A stretch of DNA of 64,000 nt from Photobacterium kagoshimensis (GCF_050337045.1 NZ_JAKJSO010000010.1:403325-467324); one strand, 5' to 3'. Counted from the stretch's first letter, positions 18,860-27,887 are shown. Numbers and translations: made by a program. The notes: generated by a model from the letters alone, not told the origin.

Positions 18860-19873
18860 TTAAGCTGAACTCTCTAACCCATACATCTGATTCGCAAGCC
18901 TAATCGATTCTATCACTTTGGCACGGATAGAAAGTGGCGAGACAATCTCAACAAAGTTCGCATTCTTCATTAACCACCACTCAAACGCTAAGCTATCTCT
19001 GACTTTAGCTGAAATACTTGTATAGCTATCATCACTCGCGATAATTTCTTGTGATTCACAAAAGAGTGGTTCTTCGAGTAAATGTTGACCACGATAGTTT
19101 TCGATTCTCAATATAATTTCAGTCCACGCTCCACCTGAGAAGTGAGGAATATGCGTCACAACATGCTCCCGAATATCAAACCCCTTGATAAGATGCTGCG
19201 TCGAAAATCCAATCGCTAGAGACTGAATACGATGCAAAGCGAAAGTCCGAAATTCACCTTGTTTTATCGCGATGAGATAAAAACTATTGCCGTGCAGCAC
19301 AATCCCTAGTGGAGATATATCGTATTGCGTCGCTTTAGCAGCACCACGCTTTTGATAGAGCAGCTTGAGATCTCTTTTTTGCATCAAGGCAAGCTCTATT
19401 GTTTTGAAATACTCTTCATCTAATTCAGGGGCATTTAGCTGAAACTCTAAAGGAAAGTAACAAAATCGCTCTCGCCATAACGCCACTTGTTTATTGTCTT
19501 CACGGTTTAAGGCACTAAAAATAGACTGGGTTTCCCCCCGTAAGGTCGGTGGCAGTAAATTATTAATCTCTTGCTCGATTACCTGTAACGAGACCACAGA
19601 TGACATGGCATCAGGGTGTACAGGATGAGGTTGCCCTTGCGCAATGCGATACCGATAAGGGCGCTGTTCAATAAGGACTTCGATACACCAATGATCCGCA
19701 CTCACCTTATCAAGAATACGCTGCACTGCTTTCATTTGGCTTTTGTCTGAAACCTCTCGATTAATCAGACCCACGCTGTCTAATCGCTGTTTCATTTCTA
19801 ATGTTGAAATCGACTCAGGAAAGCACGGAATACTCTCAAGTACTTTCTGATAACGCTGGATCTGAACACTCAC
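18860..19873 (-). CDS. WYL-domain transcriptional regulator
   Basis: About 337 residues: an N-terminal winged helix-turn-helix region (FPESISTLEMKQRLDSVGLINR and following), a central WYL domain with SPLGIVLHGNSFYLIAI, and a C-terminal WCX region (HFSGGAWTEIILRI). WYL proteins bind nucleic-acid ligands or nucleotides and often repress phage-defence operons. The GTG at 19873 has GGTGGGG upstream and gives the usual N-terminus; the frame to 19939 would run into the palindrome. It is divergent from the DUF4145/PcfJ pair, with a 23-bp palindrome in the shared 134-base promoter region. Confidence 0.83.
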   Translation of the reverse strand: MSVQIQRYQKVLESIPCFPESISTLEMKQRLDSVGLINREVSDKSQMKAVQRILDKVSADHWCIEVLIEQRPYRYRIAQGQPHPVHPDAMSSVVSLQVIEQEINNLLPPTLRGETQSIFSALNREDNKQVALWRERFCYFPLEFQLNAPELDEEYFKTIELALMQKRDLKLLYQKRGAAKATQYDISPLGIVLHGNSFYLIAIKQGEFRTFALHRIQSLAIGFSTQHLIKGFDIREHVVTHIPHFSGGAWTEIILRIENYRGQHLLEEPLFCESQEIIASDDSYTSISAKVRDSLAFEWWLMKNANFVEIVSPLSIRAKVIESIRLANQMYGLESSA

Positions 19874-19940
19874 CCTATTTACCCCACCATAAAATTTCAG
19901 CTGCCTTACAGTATATCGATAAAGTTTACTGTCAAACACT

Positions 19941-19963
19941 TAGGCGACACATTATGTCGCCTA
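19941..19963. promoter_or_regulatory. Palindromic operator between WYL regulator and DUF4145 operon
   Basis: Arms TAGGCGACA and TGTCGCCTA, perfect 9-bp reverse complements with a 5-base spacer, lie in the middle of the divergent promoter region. This is the expected place for a dimeric WYL repressor site controlling both directions. Confidence 0.65.
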
Positions 19964-20007
19964 GATGTTTACTATAGCACTTGTTCACAACACATCAGGG
20001 GCGAGTC

Positions 20008-21585
20008 ATGCAAACACAGACAATGGATATAGAGCAAGAGCAAGGCAATTTCGATTTCTTAAAAGATGGACTGAGCGAACTTTATACCCAGGCTTGCTTG
20101 GCTGAGCGCTACTTTACGAACGACCCTCAGTCTAGCCTCGTTAAAATGCGCTTATTTGTAGAGATTGCCTGTCATGACTTGGGACGACATTTTTCTTTAT
20201 GTCCTCCCGTTCACGGTGAGTTGGCCAACAAAATTAAAATACTGGATGCCTCAGGATACGTTGAAGGCTGGGTTATCGATGCAATGAATTCGCTTCGTTT
20301 AGAAGGAAACCGCTCTGTTCATCTAACTGAAATTAATGGTAATCATGTTGCGAAACTGGAAGTATCTACACTGCGTATGCGCCAACACATGCGTAACCTT
20401 CATGATATTGCTCGCTATGTGGCTGAGAAAGTCTTGAATGTCTGTTGCAAACAGATCCCAGATTGGCATGAACCTCTACAGTGTGACATCAGCGAGCATG
20501 TCGCCGCGGCATTAAATGGTCATCGTGACTCCAGCTTTTACCTTGCTAATCGCTTCTACCATGAACTTGAAACTATGCGATCTCTCAAAGGTACTGACCG
20601 TTGGTGGACTAAAAACACATTTATAGACAAGCAAGCCGACCTCGCTTATTGGCTAGAAAAAGCGCACACACAAGGCCACAGTGAAACCTGGCTACTGTTT
20701 GCGAAAAGTTACGCGAAAAAACTATTACAAGACGTTGAACAACGTGATGCAAAAAGCTGTTTTAAACTGGCTATCAAGCAAGATGAAACGGGAGAAGCCG
20801 CCTATGAATACGGGCGCTATTTAACCAATCACGGTGAGACGAAACTAGGGCTGACTTTCATCAAGCAAGCCGCTGAAAAAGGCTTCAACGAAGCGCTATC
20901 TGCGATGTTAGAAAAAACAGTGGCGACGGATGACTATCCGAATTGGTTACACCTCGCTCTTAAATGCAATGTATTAGAAGCCTATACCTGCGAAGCCTTT
21001 CGCACGCTAGAGGAGCATGAAACCGAAGCCTCAGCGACAACCACTAAGCGCCTTAAATCCGCATTGGTCAATGCTCAAGCGCGTCGCGCACCTGGCTATC
21101 AGTTTGTGAAAGCCTATGCCGACCTTCATGTTTTTAAGGTAATCACACCTGAATGCGCAGCAAAAATCATGGTTGATCACTATAAAGATCTCCCAGAGTA
21201 CCTCTGGTATGAAAGTAAGTTGTTTACACAAATCTGCCAAAACAGTGCGTACTTCAGCTTGGTATCAGAGCTATATCAACGCGCAATTTACCAGGCGGAC
21301 GATGAACACCAAGCGTCAGAGATTAAATTCCGTATGGCCCAATTAGCATTGGCTGAATTCACAACCAAGAAATCAGTAAAAACCCCAGCAGATATTCCAA
21401 CGATGTTAAAAGAAGCCGCTGACGCAGGCCATCCTGAAGCAAGAGAGTTTATAAACAGTACGAAAGGAAAAGCCGTGATGAAACGCTGTGGCTTTCGTTC
21501 ATCAGGTAATCATCAAAAAAGCGCCACCAGCAAAGATAAACAAAAGCGTAAACGTAAACTGGCTAAAAAAGCGAAACGGAAATAA
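20008..21585 (+). CDS. DUF4145 protein with Sel1-like repeats
   Basis: A 525-residue soluble protein. The N-terminal about 130 residues (NFDFLKDGLSELYTQACLAE and following, with SSLVKMRLFVEIACHDLG) match DUF4145, a helical domain also found at the N-terminus of some type I restriction HsdR subunits. The middle has Sel1/TPR-like repeats (LLFAKSYAKKLLQD, AYEYGRYLTNHG, FIKQAAEKGFNEA). The tail after residue 500 is strongly basic (KRKRKLAKKAKRK) and could bind nucleic acid. No catalytic motif is evident. The ATG at 20008 follows AGGGGCGAG; an in-frame TTG at 19981 is less likely. It is 9 bases from the PcfJ-like gene, clearly an operon. Confidence 0.7.
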   Translation: MQTQTMDIEQEQGNFDFLKDGLSELYTQACLAERYFTNDPQSSLVKMRLFVEIACHDLGRHFSLCPPVHGELANKIKILDASGYVEGWVIDAMNSLRLEGNRSVHLTEINGNHVAKLEVSTLRMRQHMRNLHDIARYVAEKVLNVCCKQIPDWHEPLQCDISEHVAAALNGHRDSSFYLANRFYHELETMRSLKGTDRWWTKNTFIDKQADLAYWLEKAHTQGHSETWLLFAKSYAKKLLQDVEQRDAKSCFKLAIKQDETGEAAYEYGRYLTNHGETKLGLTFIKQAAEKGFNEALSAMLEKTVATDDYPNWLHLALKCNVLEAYTCEAFRTLEEHETEASATTTKRLKSALVNAQARRAPGYQFVKAYADLHVFKVITPECAAKIMVDHYKDLPEYLWYESKLFTQICQNSAYFSLVSELYQRAIYQADDEHQASEIKFRMAQLALAEFTTKKSVKTPADIPTMLKEAADAGHPEAREFINSTKGKAVMKRCGFRSSGNHQKSATSKDKQKRKRKLAKKAKRK

Positions 21586-21594
21586 GGGCTCAAC

Positions 21595-22737
21595 ATGACA
21601 GCATTAACTATATCAACCACCGAACTTGGCTATGACTTTGATATCGAATTAAGCAGTTGGCATGACAAGCTTTGTGGCTATCGCGTGTTCCCAAATAAAA
21701 AAACACCTTTAGACGGTGGCTTAGGGATTGGTTTTAATTTTGTGGCGCAATACGACCTTGATGGTGCATGGCTTTCACAAATCCCACAGCACTATTTAAC
21801 GATCACCGAACCCTTTCCTGAATACCAATATCAATTACTGTGGTTAGCTGCCAATTCAACGGCTGCAGCGCAAATATTAGAAAGCCGCCCTATCATTTTA
21901 GTTTTGGTATGCCATCGCTTTCGCGTGGATAATGAGAGCGCACTCCGATTATGTCAATTAGGGCAACGCTGCATCCTACAAGCGTTAGGGTTTGATGGGC
22001 GAAAAGCATCGCTTAAATTTTTAGACCGCCTGAATATCAACTTTTCTCAAGGTAACGAGCTAGAACACATCATTCGTTTACTTAATGCCAAAGAACAGCG
22101 CTACCTGAAATTTAAGCACTACACTTCGATTGAATATAACAATCTAGTGTTAGATCAAATTCATCCCTTCCTTACAGGAAGTCGTCTAGGGCTCTCTGTC
22201 GCCAAAGAACAACGGGGCTATCGTACTTGTGGCTTAGCCACTTTCCAGGATGTATTAATGCTCGGGCGCGATCTTGGTATTCATGATCCGATAGCTCATA
22301 TTGTTCGGCAGCCATCATTAGCCGCGTTAGAGCAACTACACGACCGTTGGACAGATCAGCGCAATCAGCGAATTTATGGTAAGCGATTAAAGCCCATAGA
22401 TCATGATGTGCCCTATGCTCTACCACTCAAAGGAACAAGTAACATTATTCCCATCAAAGACTATGCAGCGTTAGTCGAAGAAGGGCGAAAACAACGCCAT
22501 TGTATTTCTGTCTATCACAGCCGCATTACCTCAGGACAATATTGCGCATTTCGTATGCTGCACCCTGAACGCCTAACCATAGGGATACGCCGCCTTCCTC
22601 GGGGACGTTTCCCATTTGAGATAGACCAAATATCAGGGGTTAAAAATGCCCTACCATCGGAAGAAAGTCGACAACTTGTTCACGCTTGGTTTAGCCACTG
22701 CCGTCAAAGTTGGTATTCAGAGAAAAACAGTGAATAA
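21595..22737 (+). CDS. PcfJ-like domain protein
   Basis: A 380-residue protein whose C-terminal third carries a PcfJ-like pattern: ALVEEGRKQRHCISVYHSRI then SGQYCAFRML, GIRR and FEIDQISGVKNALPSEE. PcfJ was named from an enterococcal conjugative plasmid; its activity is unknown, though the conserved HC..Y..RI arrangement looks like a catalytic or metal site. The N-terminal two thirds are unrecognised. It follows the DUF4145 gene by 9 bases with AAGGG as ribosome binding site and ends before a strong bidirectional terminator. With the WYL gene it forms a self-contained three-gene module. Confidence 0.7.
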   Translation: MTALTISTTELGYDFDIELSSWHDKLCGYRVFPNKKTPLDGGLGIGFNFVAQYDLDGAWLSQIPQHYLTITEPFPEYQYQLLWLAANSTAAAQILESRPIILVLVCHRFRVDNESALRLCQLGQRCILQALGFDGRKASLKFLDRLNINFSQGNELEHIIRLLNAKEQRYLKFKHYTSIEYNNLVLDQIHPFLTGSRLGLSVAKEQRGYRTCGLATFQDVLMLGRDLGIHDPIAHIVRQPSLAALEQLHDRWTDQRNQRIYGKRLKPIDHDVPYALPLKGTSNIIPIKDYAALVEEGRKQRHCISVYHSRITSGQYCAFRMLHPERLTIGIRRLPRGRFPFEIDQISGVKNALPSEESRQLVHAWFSHCRQSWYSEKNSE

Positions 22738-22769
22738 GCCATAAAAATACAGCTGTTTTATCCTTTTTT

Positions 22770-22820
22770 AACGAAACCCCCCCATAAACTGCATATCAGT
22801 TCATGGGGGTAGCTTTCGTT
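22770..22820. terminator. Bidirectional terminator after the PcfJ-like gene
   Basis: A long hairpin: outer arms AACGAAA and TTTCGTT, inner arms CCCCCAT and ATGGGGG plus AACTG and CAGTT near the loop. It separates the plus-strand operon from the minus-strand gene at 22835. Confidence 0.8.
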
Positions 22821-22834
22821 CAATCAGCAAACGT

Positions 22835-23323
22835 TTACTGCGAGTTACACTTACCGAACGTAACCGTATTCAGTCCTTCTGATGCTTGCTTTACTGTGTC
22901 TGCACACATGGTTTCTGTAAAGGCGAGTGTATCGTTAAAGTTGTAACCAATTTGCTCACGAGTATCATAATTGGTGAACAAAAAATCACCGTTATCATGG
23001 TTATAAACAAACTGAGTCCAAGTTGCGTATGTTTCACCATTCACAGGGTCAATCAAGTCTTGTGGTACAAGGTTACCCGCATTGAAAGTGCTCAACAATT
23101 TACCGCGAGTTTGCGCCCAGCTTTTGCCTTCTTCTAGTGTTATGTGGCTGGTGTTAAACAAGCCGCGTAAGTTACGATCAAGCGATGAAATTGATGATGG
23201 AATATCTTTCGCGGCTAAATCGGTTAAATCTACCTTTTCCACATACGCACGGTGTGTTTGCTGTAGCGGTGCGTTAGCCATGACACGAAGATCGGATTTG
23301 ACATCACCACGGTGCATCACCAT
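22835..23323 (-). CDS. Hypothetical protein, probably with a decayed 5' end
   Basis: An open frame reaching 23416 ends with GLNTVTFGKCNSQ and reads like genuine coding sequence from about KMVMHRGDVKSDLRVMANA onward, so I place the start at the ATG at 23323. The stretch upstream looks coding in a different frame (a peptide starting MQHGLHISVQDKAGN, then a stop), which suggests a frameshift in a longer ancestral gene. The product is not recognised; no membrane segment remains. It is isolated, with a bidirectional terminator at its 3' side. Confidence 0.45.
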   Translation of the reverse strand: MVMHRGDVKSDLRVMANAPLQQTHRAYVEKVDLTDLAAKDIPSSISSLDRNLRGLFNTSHITLEEGKSWAQTRGKLLSTFNAGNLVPQDLIDPVNGETYATWTQFVYNHDNGDFLFTNYDTREQIGYNFNDTLAFTETMCADTVKQASEGLNTVTFGKCNSQ

Positions 23324-23588
23324 CTTGCCGCTCTTATTCAACTTGGAAAAGTGCAATGTTACCCGCTTTATCTTGAACAGAAATATGTAAACCATGTTGC
23401 ATTCAGTACAAGCCATCAGCCCAAGTAACTTGGCAGCGACGATGTATTGCAGTGCTCCCTAAACACATATTTGATATTTACTCGCACCAAATGCGAATAA
23501 TTATTTTTCAGTTTTATTCTTGCTTCTGTAGTACCTCGCATGATGAATCAAGTAGTATCTAACCATCATCAGTTATGTTGTCAGTACC

Positions 23589-24899
23589 ATGGAAAAGATA
23601 AACGCTCAAAACTCACCACAAGAAGACACACTCACGCGGCTTAAAAAAGCATTTATCACTGGCATTTTTGCAACGCTCGCCAGTATATCCATTGGGTTTA
23701 TCTTCAAAATTTGGCTAGCGCAGTGGGTCGCTAAAGAAGATCTGGCATTATTTCATAGTGTGGTGGATATCATTTCTTTGTCACTGATCCTAATGACAGG
23801 CTTTCGTTCATCCATGGTCGTCAGCTACAGCCAAACAAAGAATGATCGCGATATCATCAATATTTTCCGATTTAGTTTGATCATTATGGTCTTGATTACT
23901 TGGGGGCTAGTCATTCCCTATATCAAACATGAACTGAATATCAACGTTAGCTATTATCAGCTGGTTGGGATCATATTCAGTATGGGGCTCAAGGTTTATT
24001 TCACCAACCTTGTTGCCATGTATCGGCTTTACAGTATTTCAAACAAAGTGACTTGGCTAGATCCATTAGCGAATGCCGTACTTTTCCTATTCTGCTTCTA
24101 TGTGATCGAATTACCCCCTCTTTCATCACTGTTCTATAGCATGACCTTATCTTCCCTTGCCGTCGCAGGGTTTATGTATATTCGTCGCCGAAAAGAGATA
24201 GCAACCAAACCACTGTCGACCGTTCAGCTAGATCCAACATTGATCAATTATGTCAAAAAGAGCTTTACCGCATCGTTGGAGGCGGGGGCGAGTATCTTAA
24301 TGATCTACATCACGGTACTACTGACCATTAGCCATTTCAGTATTGATGAACTTGGCGATTTTCAGGTTGTGGTACGGCCTATATTTACCTATATGACTAT
24401 GCTGTTTGTCTTCCCGATTTACCGTTTTGTACTACCTGAACTCGCCGTTTGTGTGCGCCAAAAGCAACATGATCAGGTTAAACAGATCCGCCGCTGGGTA
24501 TTCAAACTGTCTTTTATCGTTTCTGCGATCTTTTTTAGTATCATGCTGATGTGGGCGAAACCTATCGTTCTTTGGGTATTCCCTGCTGAGTACGTAGGGG
24601 CTATTCCAGTGTTATTCCACTTCTCGATTTTCTTTATTTTCATGATGCTCAATGCCTACCAATTGGCTTACATTAAAGCACATGGTCACTTTACACAGAG
24701 TCTACTTATTCGCTTAAGTGGTATTGCCAGCTTAGTGATTGGCTATTACGGTTTATCGCTATTTACCAATAATGTGGTGGCTATCATTGCTGCATTAGGA
24801 GTGGGGTATATGATGATGTTTATCTTATCAACCCTTGCGGAACGTCAAATATTACGTCAACAACAAGCTGTAGAGGAAAAGTGCATTGAAGTTAACTAA
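23589..24899 (+). CDS. Polysaccharide flippase-like membrane protein (MOP/Wzx type)
   Basis: A 436-residue inner-membrane protein with about 12 hydrophobic segments, arranged as in the polysaccharide transport branch of the MOP exporter superfamily (N-terminal GIFATLASISIGFIFKIWLA; a charged SFTASLEAGAS segment mid-protein). Such proteins flip undecaprenyl-linked oligosaccharides. No glycosyltransferase cluster is adjacent, so the substrate is unknown. Its last 14 bases overlap the start of the lipoate-ligase-like gene. The start has no strong Shine-Dalgarno. Confidence 0.72.
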   Translation: MEKINAQNSPQEDTLTRLKKAFITGIFATLASISIGFIFKIWLAQWVAKEDLALFHSVVDIISLSLILMTGFRSSMVVSYSQTKNDRDIINIFRFSLIIMVLITWGLVIPYIKHELNINVSYYQLVGIIFSMGLKVYFTNLVAMYRLYSISNKVTWLDPLANAVLFLFCFYVIELPPLSSLFYSMTLSSLAVAGFMYIRRRKEIATKPLSTVQLDPTLINYVKKSFTASLEAGASILMIYITVLLTISHFSIDELGDFQVVVRPIFTYMTMLFVFPIYRFVLPELAVCVRQKQHDQVKQIRRWVFKLSFIVSAIFFSIMLMWAKPIVLWVFPAEYVGAIPVLFHFSIFFIFMMLNAYQLAYIKAHGHFTQSLLIRLSGIASLVIGYYGLSLFTNNVVAIIAALGVGYMMMFILSTLAERQILRQQQAVEEKCIEVN

Positions 24900-25587
24900 C
24901 AAGCTCGTACGCTATCCACATATTGATGTTGACCGCGCTTTTGAAAAAGAAGATGAATTATTGCAGCAAATACAGGCAGGTGAGATTGCGCAGGCCTTGA
25001 TGCTTTGGCAAGCAAAAACGCCCACACTTGTTTTACCCGCGGGAAATAAATGGCCAGTTACAGAGCAATCTAAGCAAAGCTTAGCGGCACAAGGTTGGCA
25101 ACTCACATCACGCAAAACAGGTGGCGCGCCAGTTCCCCAATTACCGGGGATCATTAACCTGTCGCACATTTATCATTGGCCCGGCAAAGAACCTTACAAT
25201 ATTCAGAAGGCTTACTTACAGTTATGCCAGGTTCTGACCCTGTATTTTAAAGGGCTTGGTGTAGACGTAGATATCCATGCAACACCAAGGTCGTACTGTG
25301 ATGGTGACTACAACCTTAATATCAATAAACAAAAGGTAGTGGGAACCGCCCAGCGTGTGTTACTCAAAAAAGGCGGAGGGAAAATCGTACTTTCTCAAGC
25401 CTGTATTTTGCTAGATGTCGACCTAGAAGACATCGTTGCCCCCGTGAACTTTTATAACCAAGTTTGCGGAAATGCAACCGTGATTGATGCACAAGTTCAT
25501 ACACCTTTGTACGCACATTTAACAACGCGACCCAGTGTTGATTTTCTCTTTCAACAATTGAGCCAGGCATTCATTCAACATGCATGA
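24886..25587 (+). CDS. Lipoate-protein ligase A-like protein
   Basis: A 233-residue protein of the BPL/LplA/LipB fold. The marks are SRKTGGAPVPQLPGIINLS (the RR/K-T-GG-G substrate loop) and GDYNLNINKQKVVGTAQR, in which the second lysine occupies the conserved catalytic or lipoyl-binding position. It would attach or transfer lipoate, octanoate or biotin; it is shorter than canonical LplA and lacks its C-terminal accessory domain. The start is a TTG with AGAGGA 8 bases upstream, inside the end of the flippase gene, so it is translationally coupled to it. Confidence 0.75.
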   Translation: MKLTNKLVRYPHIDVDRAFEKEDELLQQIQAGEIAQALMLWQAKTPTLVLPAGNKWPVTEQSKQSLAAQGWQLTSRKTGGAPVPQLPGIINLSHIYHWPGKEPYNIQKAYLQLCQVLTLYFKGLGVDVDIHATPRSYCDGDYNLNINKQKVVGTAQRVLLKKGGGKIVLSQACILLDVDLEDIVAPVNFYNQVCGNATVIDAQVHTPLYAHLTTRPSVDFLFQQLSQAFIQHA

Positions 25588-25726
25588 TGTCATCGATATA
25601 ACACCATGCTAACTCATAGGGAGACGCGCCATCGATGCTAAGGCTCGAACTCGACGCTGTTGTTTCTTCCTGCCTATCGGTGATGACAGTTCCAAGCGAG
25701 TTACGATAGGTAAAACTAAGTGACAT
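25571..25726 (-). CDS. Small hypothetical protein (51 residues)
   Basis: A short frame starting MSLSFTYRNSLGTV and ending ELAWCYIDDIMHVE. Its composition looks protein-like and it lies between the lipoate-ligase-like gene (whose end it overlaps by 17 bases, convergent) and a minus-strand secreted protein. No family recognised and no clear ribosome binding site. Could be spurious. Confidence 0.35.
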   Translation of the reverse strand: MSLSFTYRNSLGTVITDRQEETTASSSSLSIDGASPYELAWCYIDDIMHVE

Positions 25727-25746
25727 GAGTGTGCTAGGTTGTATTG

Positions 25747-26220
25747 CTAATAATACATAAACTCTTCTAATTCATACGGGGGAAGATAACGAATAGCTTT
25801 GTCATCATTGACACCAGTGCATTTTAAATCAACTAAGATATCTTCGTTCTTTATTACATAAACGCCCGCTTCTTCAATTTTTTCTCGTACTCCCCTCTCT
25901 TCATCTATCCATTCACCATTCATAAGTCTTGAATAAATAACATACTTATAAGCATTGTTTTTAAACGTTAAATGCCCTTCCCCACCACCACTATAACCCG
26001 TAATGCTAAAGTGAACAGGTGAAACTAAGGTCAATTCAATTGCCCCTAACTTCCCGTATCGATAAATCAATCGATCATCCTTCTTGGCGCAGACTGAAAC
26101 TATTTTACTTTTAATATTGCAAGAGAAGGATTCGACTTCTCCACTGCGACACAAGCTTCCAGACCAAACATTTGCTGTAAAGAGTATAAATGACAGAGGC
26201 AATAGATATTTTTTACTCAT
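25747..26220 (-). CDS. Hypothetical secreted protein
   Basis: A 157-residue protein with a signal peptide (KKYLLPLSFILFTANVWSGS) and four cysteines in the mature part, two of them close together near the new N-terminus (CRSGEVESFSC), suggesting a periplasmic disulphide-bonded protein. Family not recognised. It is a single gene; 230 bases separate it from the methyltransferase gene upstream. Base composition is lower in GC than its neighbours, which may mean acquired DNA. Confidence 0.6.
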   Translation of the reverse strand: MSKKYLLPLSFILFTANVWSGSLCRSGEVESFSCNIKSKIVSVCAKKDDRLIYRYGKLGAIELTLVSPVHFSITGYSGGGEGHLTFKNNAYKYVIYSRLMNGEWIDEERGVREKIEEAGVYVIKNEDILVDLKCTGVNDDKAIRYLPPYELEEFMYY

Positions 26221-26451
26221 TATTCACCACATTTAAAGAAGAAAGTTACCGATTAATTAACTCATACTACCACTGTGGGCAATAATTTATACGCCATGAT
26301 AATAATCATTTATCCAATAAATATGACAATAGGTGAACAACTGATATTTGAGTAGTAAGAGAGTTGACCATTATAAACAAAGAGGAGCCAGCCAATCATG
26401 GCTGACTTTAAATAAGATCAAATATTGAATCTAACTGAGCGACAGTTTCCG

Positions 26452-27105
26452 CTATTTTTTAACGCCAGAAAAAAGTGCAACACAACCAACTACATGAATG
26501 CTGACATTAGAAAAGTGCTTCTCTAGTGCCTGTTTTAATGTTGCTAATTCATCCTTCGAATTACAGAAAATACCCTTCTTGTTGTAGAGGTTCATGAGTT
26601 TTTCAGCAAACAGATTCTTAGGTACTCCCTGTCCAAGTATTGTGCTACCAAAAAGTACGCCTCCCTCATTAAGTATCTCTTTTAAATTATCAAAAATGAT
26701 ACCTTTTTCTAAAAATGAACCGGGAAGACAGTGCAATAAATAATTGATACTAATTGAATCAAATTTATCACAATGTAACGTTAAGGGATCCAACACATTA
26801 GCTCGATAAACTTCTGGTTTAAAATACTGAATAGCATTTGCTGTTGATTCTAAACTATTTTCATTTAAATCAAGCAAACCGACTCTTCTTTCAATCTGTG
26901 ATAAGTGGTTTTTCAAATAATATCCAGTACCAACACCAACATCGAGGTGATTTGTTGATGCCAATTCTTCAAACTTCTGTCCAATCAACGATGTTGGGCA
27001 CTTCCATAAATAACGATTAGAAAAGCCTAGAACCCATAAATCATAAATTGATAGAACTTTCTTTGTATATATAGCCTGTCCGGCAACTACCGCATCTTTA
27101 TTCAT
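26452..27105 (-). CDS. SAM-dependent class I methyltransferase
   Basis: A Rossmann-fold methyltransferase of about 217 residues. The SAM motif is HLDVGVGTGYYLKNHL, followed by an acidic residue at the end of strand 2 (GLLDLNENSLE), and motif IV-like SINYLLHCLPG. It resembles small-molecule methyltransferases of the MT-11 type. The ATG at 27105 gives a standard N-terminus; the frame reaches 27165. No partner gene is adjacent. AT-rich like the preceding secreted protein. Confidence 0.72.
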   Translation of the reverse strand: MNKDAVVAGQAIYTKKVLSIYDLWVLGFSNRYLWKCPTSLIGQKFEELASTNHLDVGVGTGYYLKNHLSQIERRVGLLDLNENSLESTANAIQYFKPEVYRANVLDPLTLHCDKFDSISINYLLHCLPGSFLEKGIIFDNLKEILNEGGVLFGSTILGQGVPKNLFAEKLMNLYNKKGIFCNSKDELATLKQALEKHFSNVSIHVVGCVALFSGVKK

Positions 27106-27563
27106 TTTATGTCTGTCATTTATTGTTGTAACCAATAAACTTAACTGAAATGGTAGTGTAATCAAATCTTACCAGCCTAAAAAACCAGACATACACCAAT
27201 AAGCAGACTTAAAGGATGTCGCATGAGCGATGTAACACAGCTAACCACCACAACAAACCAAGCTCGGTGATATACCGATATCTTTTCGTCCACCAAACAA
27301 CATTCTATTTAGATGATGTCTGTGCAATAAAGGTAACGCTGAGATTTAATACCATAGAGAAAACACTCAGTTAGTTTCTTATGTTAAGCACCCCCTCGTA
27401 TAGATTAAATAACCAACACTTATTGATCGTGATTTGAGCTATATCTCAGGATTTTTAGTAAGATTTTGATCTAATGAACAATTCCCTCGCAATTACCACT
27501 TTAGGGTTATAGTATTCAAGTCCTATTCAGCAAGTATAATTGAAACTAGATGCATCAACATCT

Positions 27564-27692
27564 ATGGAATGGACACCTCAAATGAAATGTAACTGTACTC
27601 AAGTGAAACGCATTCGTCGCAACTTCTGGCAACGCCTAGTGTATACCTCGATTCACCAGTGCCAACAATGCGGAAAATTATTTAAATTATAA
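27564..27692 (+). CDS. Small zinc-ribbon-like protein
   Basis: A short frame of 42 codons from ATG 27564, or 36 from ATG 27582, encoding KCNCTQVKRIRRNFWQRL and then HQCQQCGKLFKL. The paired CxC and CxxC motifs and the basic middle look like a tiny zinc ribbon, possibly nucleic-acid binding. A plausible promoter region precedes it and a strong terminator lies about 165 bases after it. Too short for routine gene callers. Confidence 0.5.
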   Translation: MEWTPQMKCNCTQVKRIRRNFWQRLVYTSIHQCQQCGKLFKL

Positions 27693-27855
27693 AGCGTTCG
27701 CATGTAGTTCCACGGCAAACTCAAAGCTAAATAAACAACGTTCTGAACTCGGCTTAAATCATGTTATTGCGACTTTAATCAGCGCATCAAGGTGACGAAA
27801 GCGTACGATTGAATATCGTACTTTAGTGCTTTGCTCATTTGGAATGATTAAATAT

Positions 27856-27887
27856 AAAAGAACGCAGAATAACCTCTGCGTTCTTTT
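27856..27887 (+). terminator. Terminator downstream of the small zinc-ribbon gene
   Basis: Arms AAAAGAACGCAGA and TCTGCGTTCTTTT pair perfectly around a short loop (ATAACC) and end in a T run. Confidence 0.85.

Noticed and set aside
27222..27269. 15-codon frame (MSDVTQLTTTTNQAR) with AAAGGA upstream
   Set aside because: It could be a leader peptide or gene remnant, but no downstream gene fits an attenuator and the length gives no real support.
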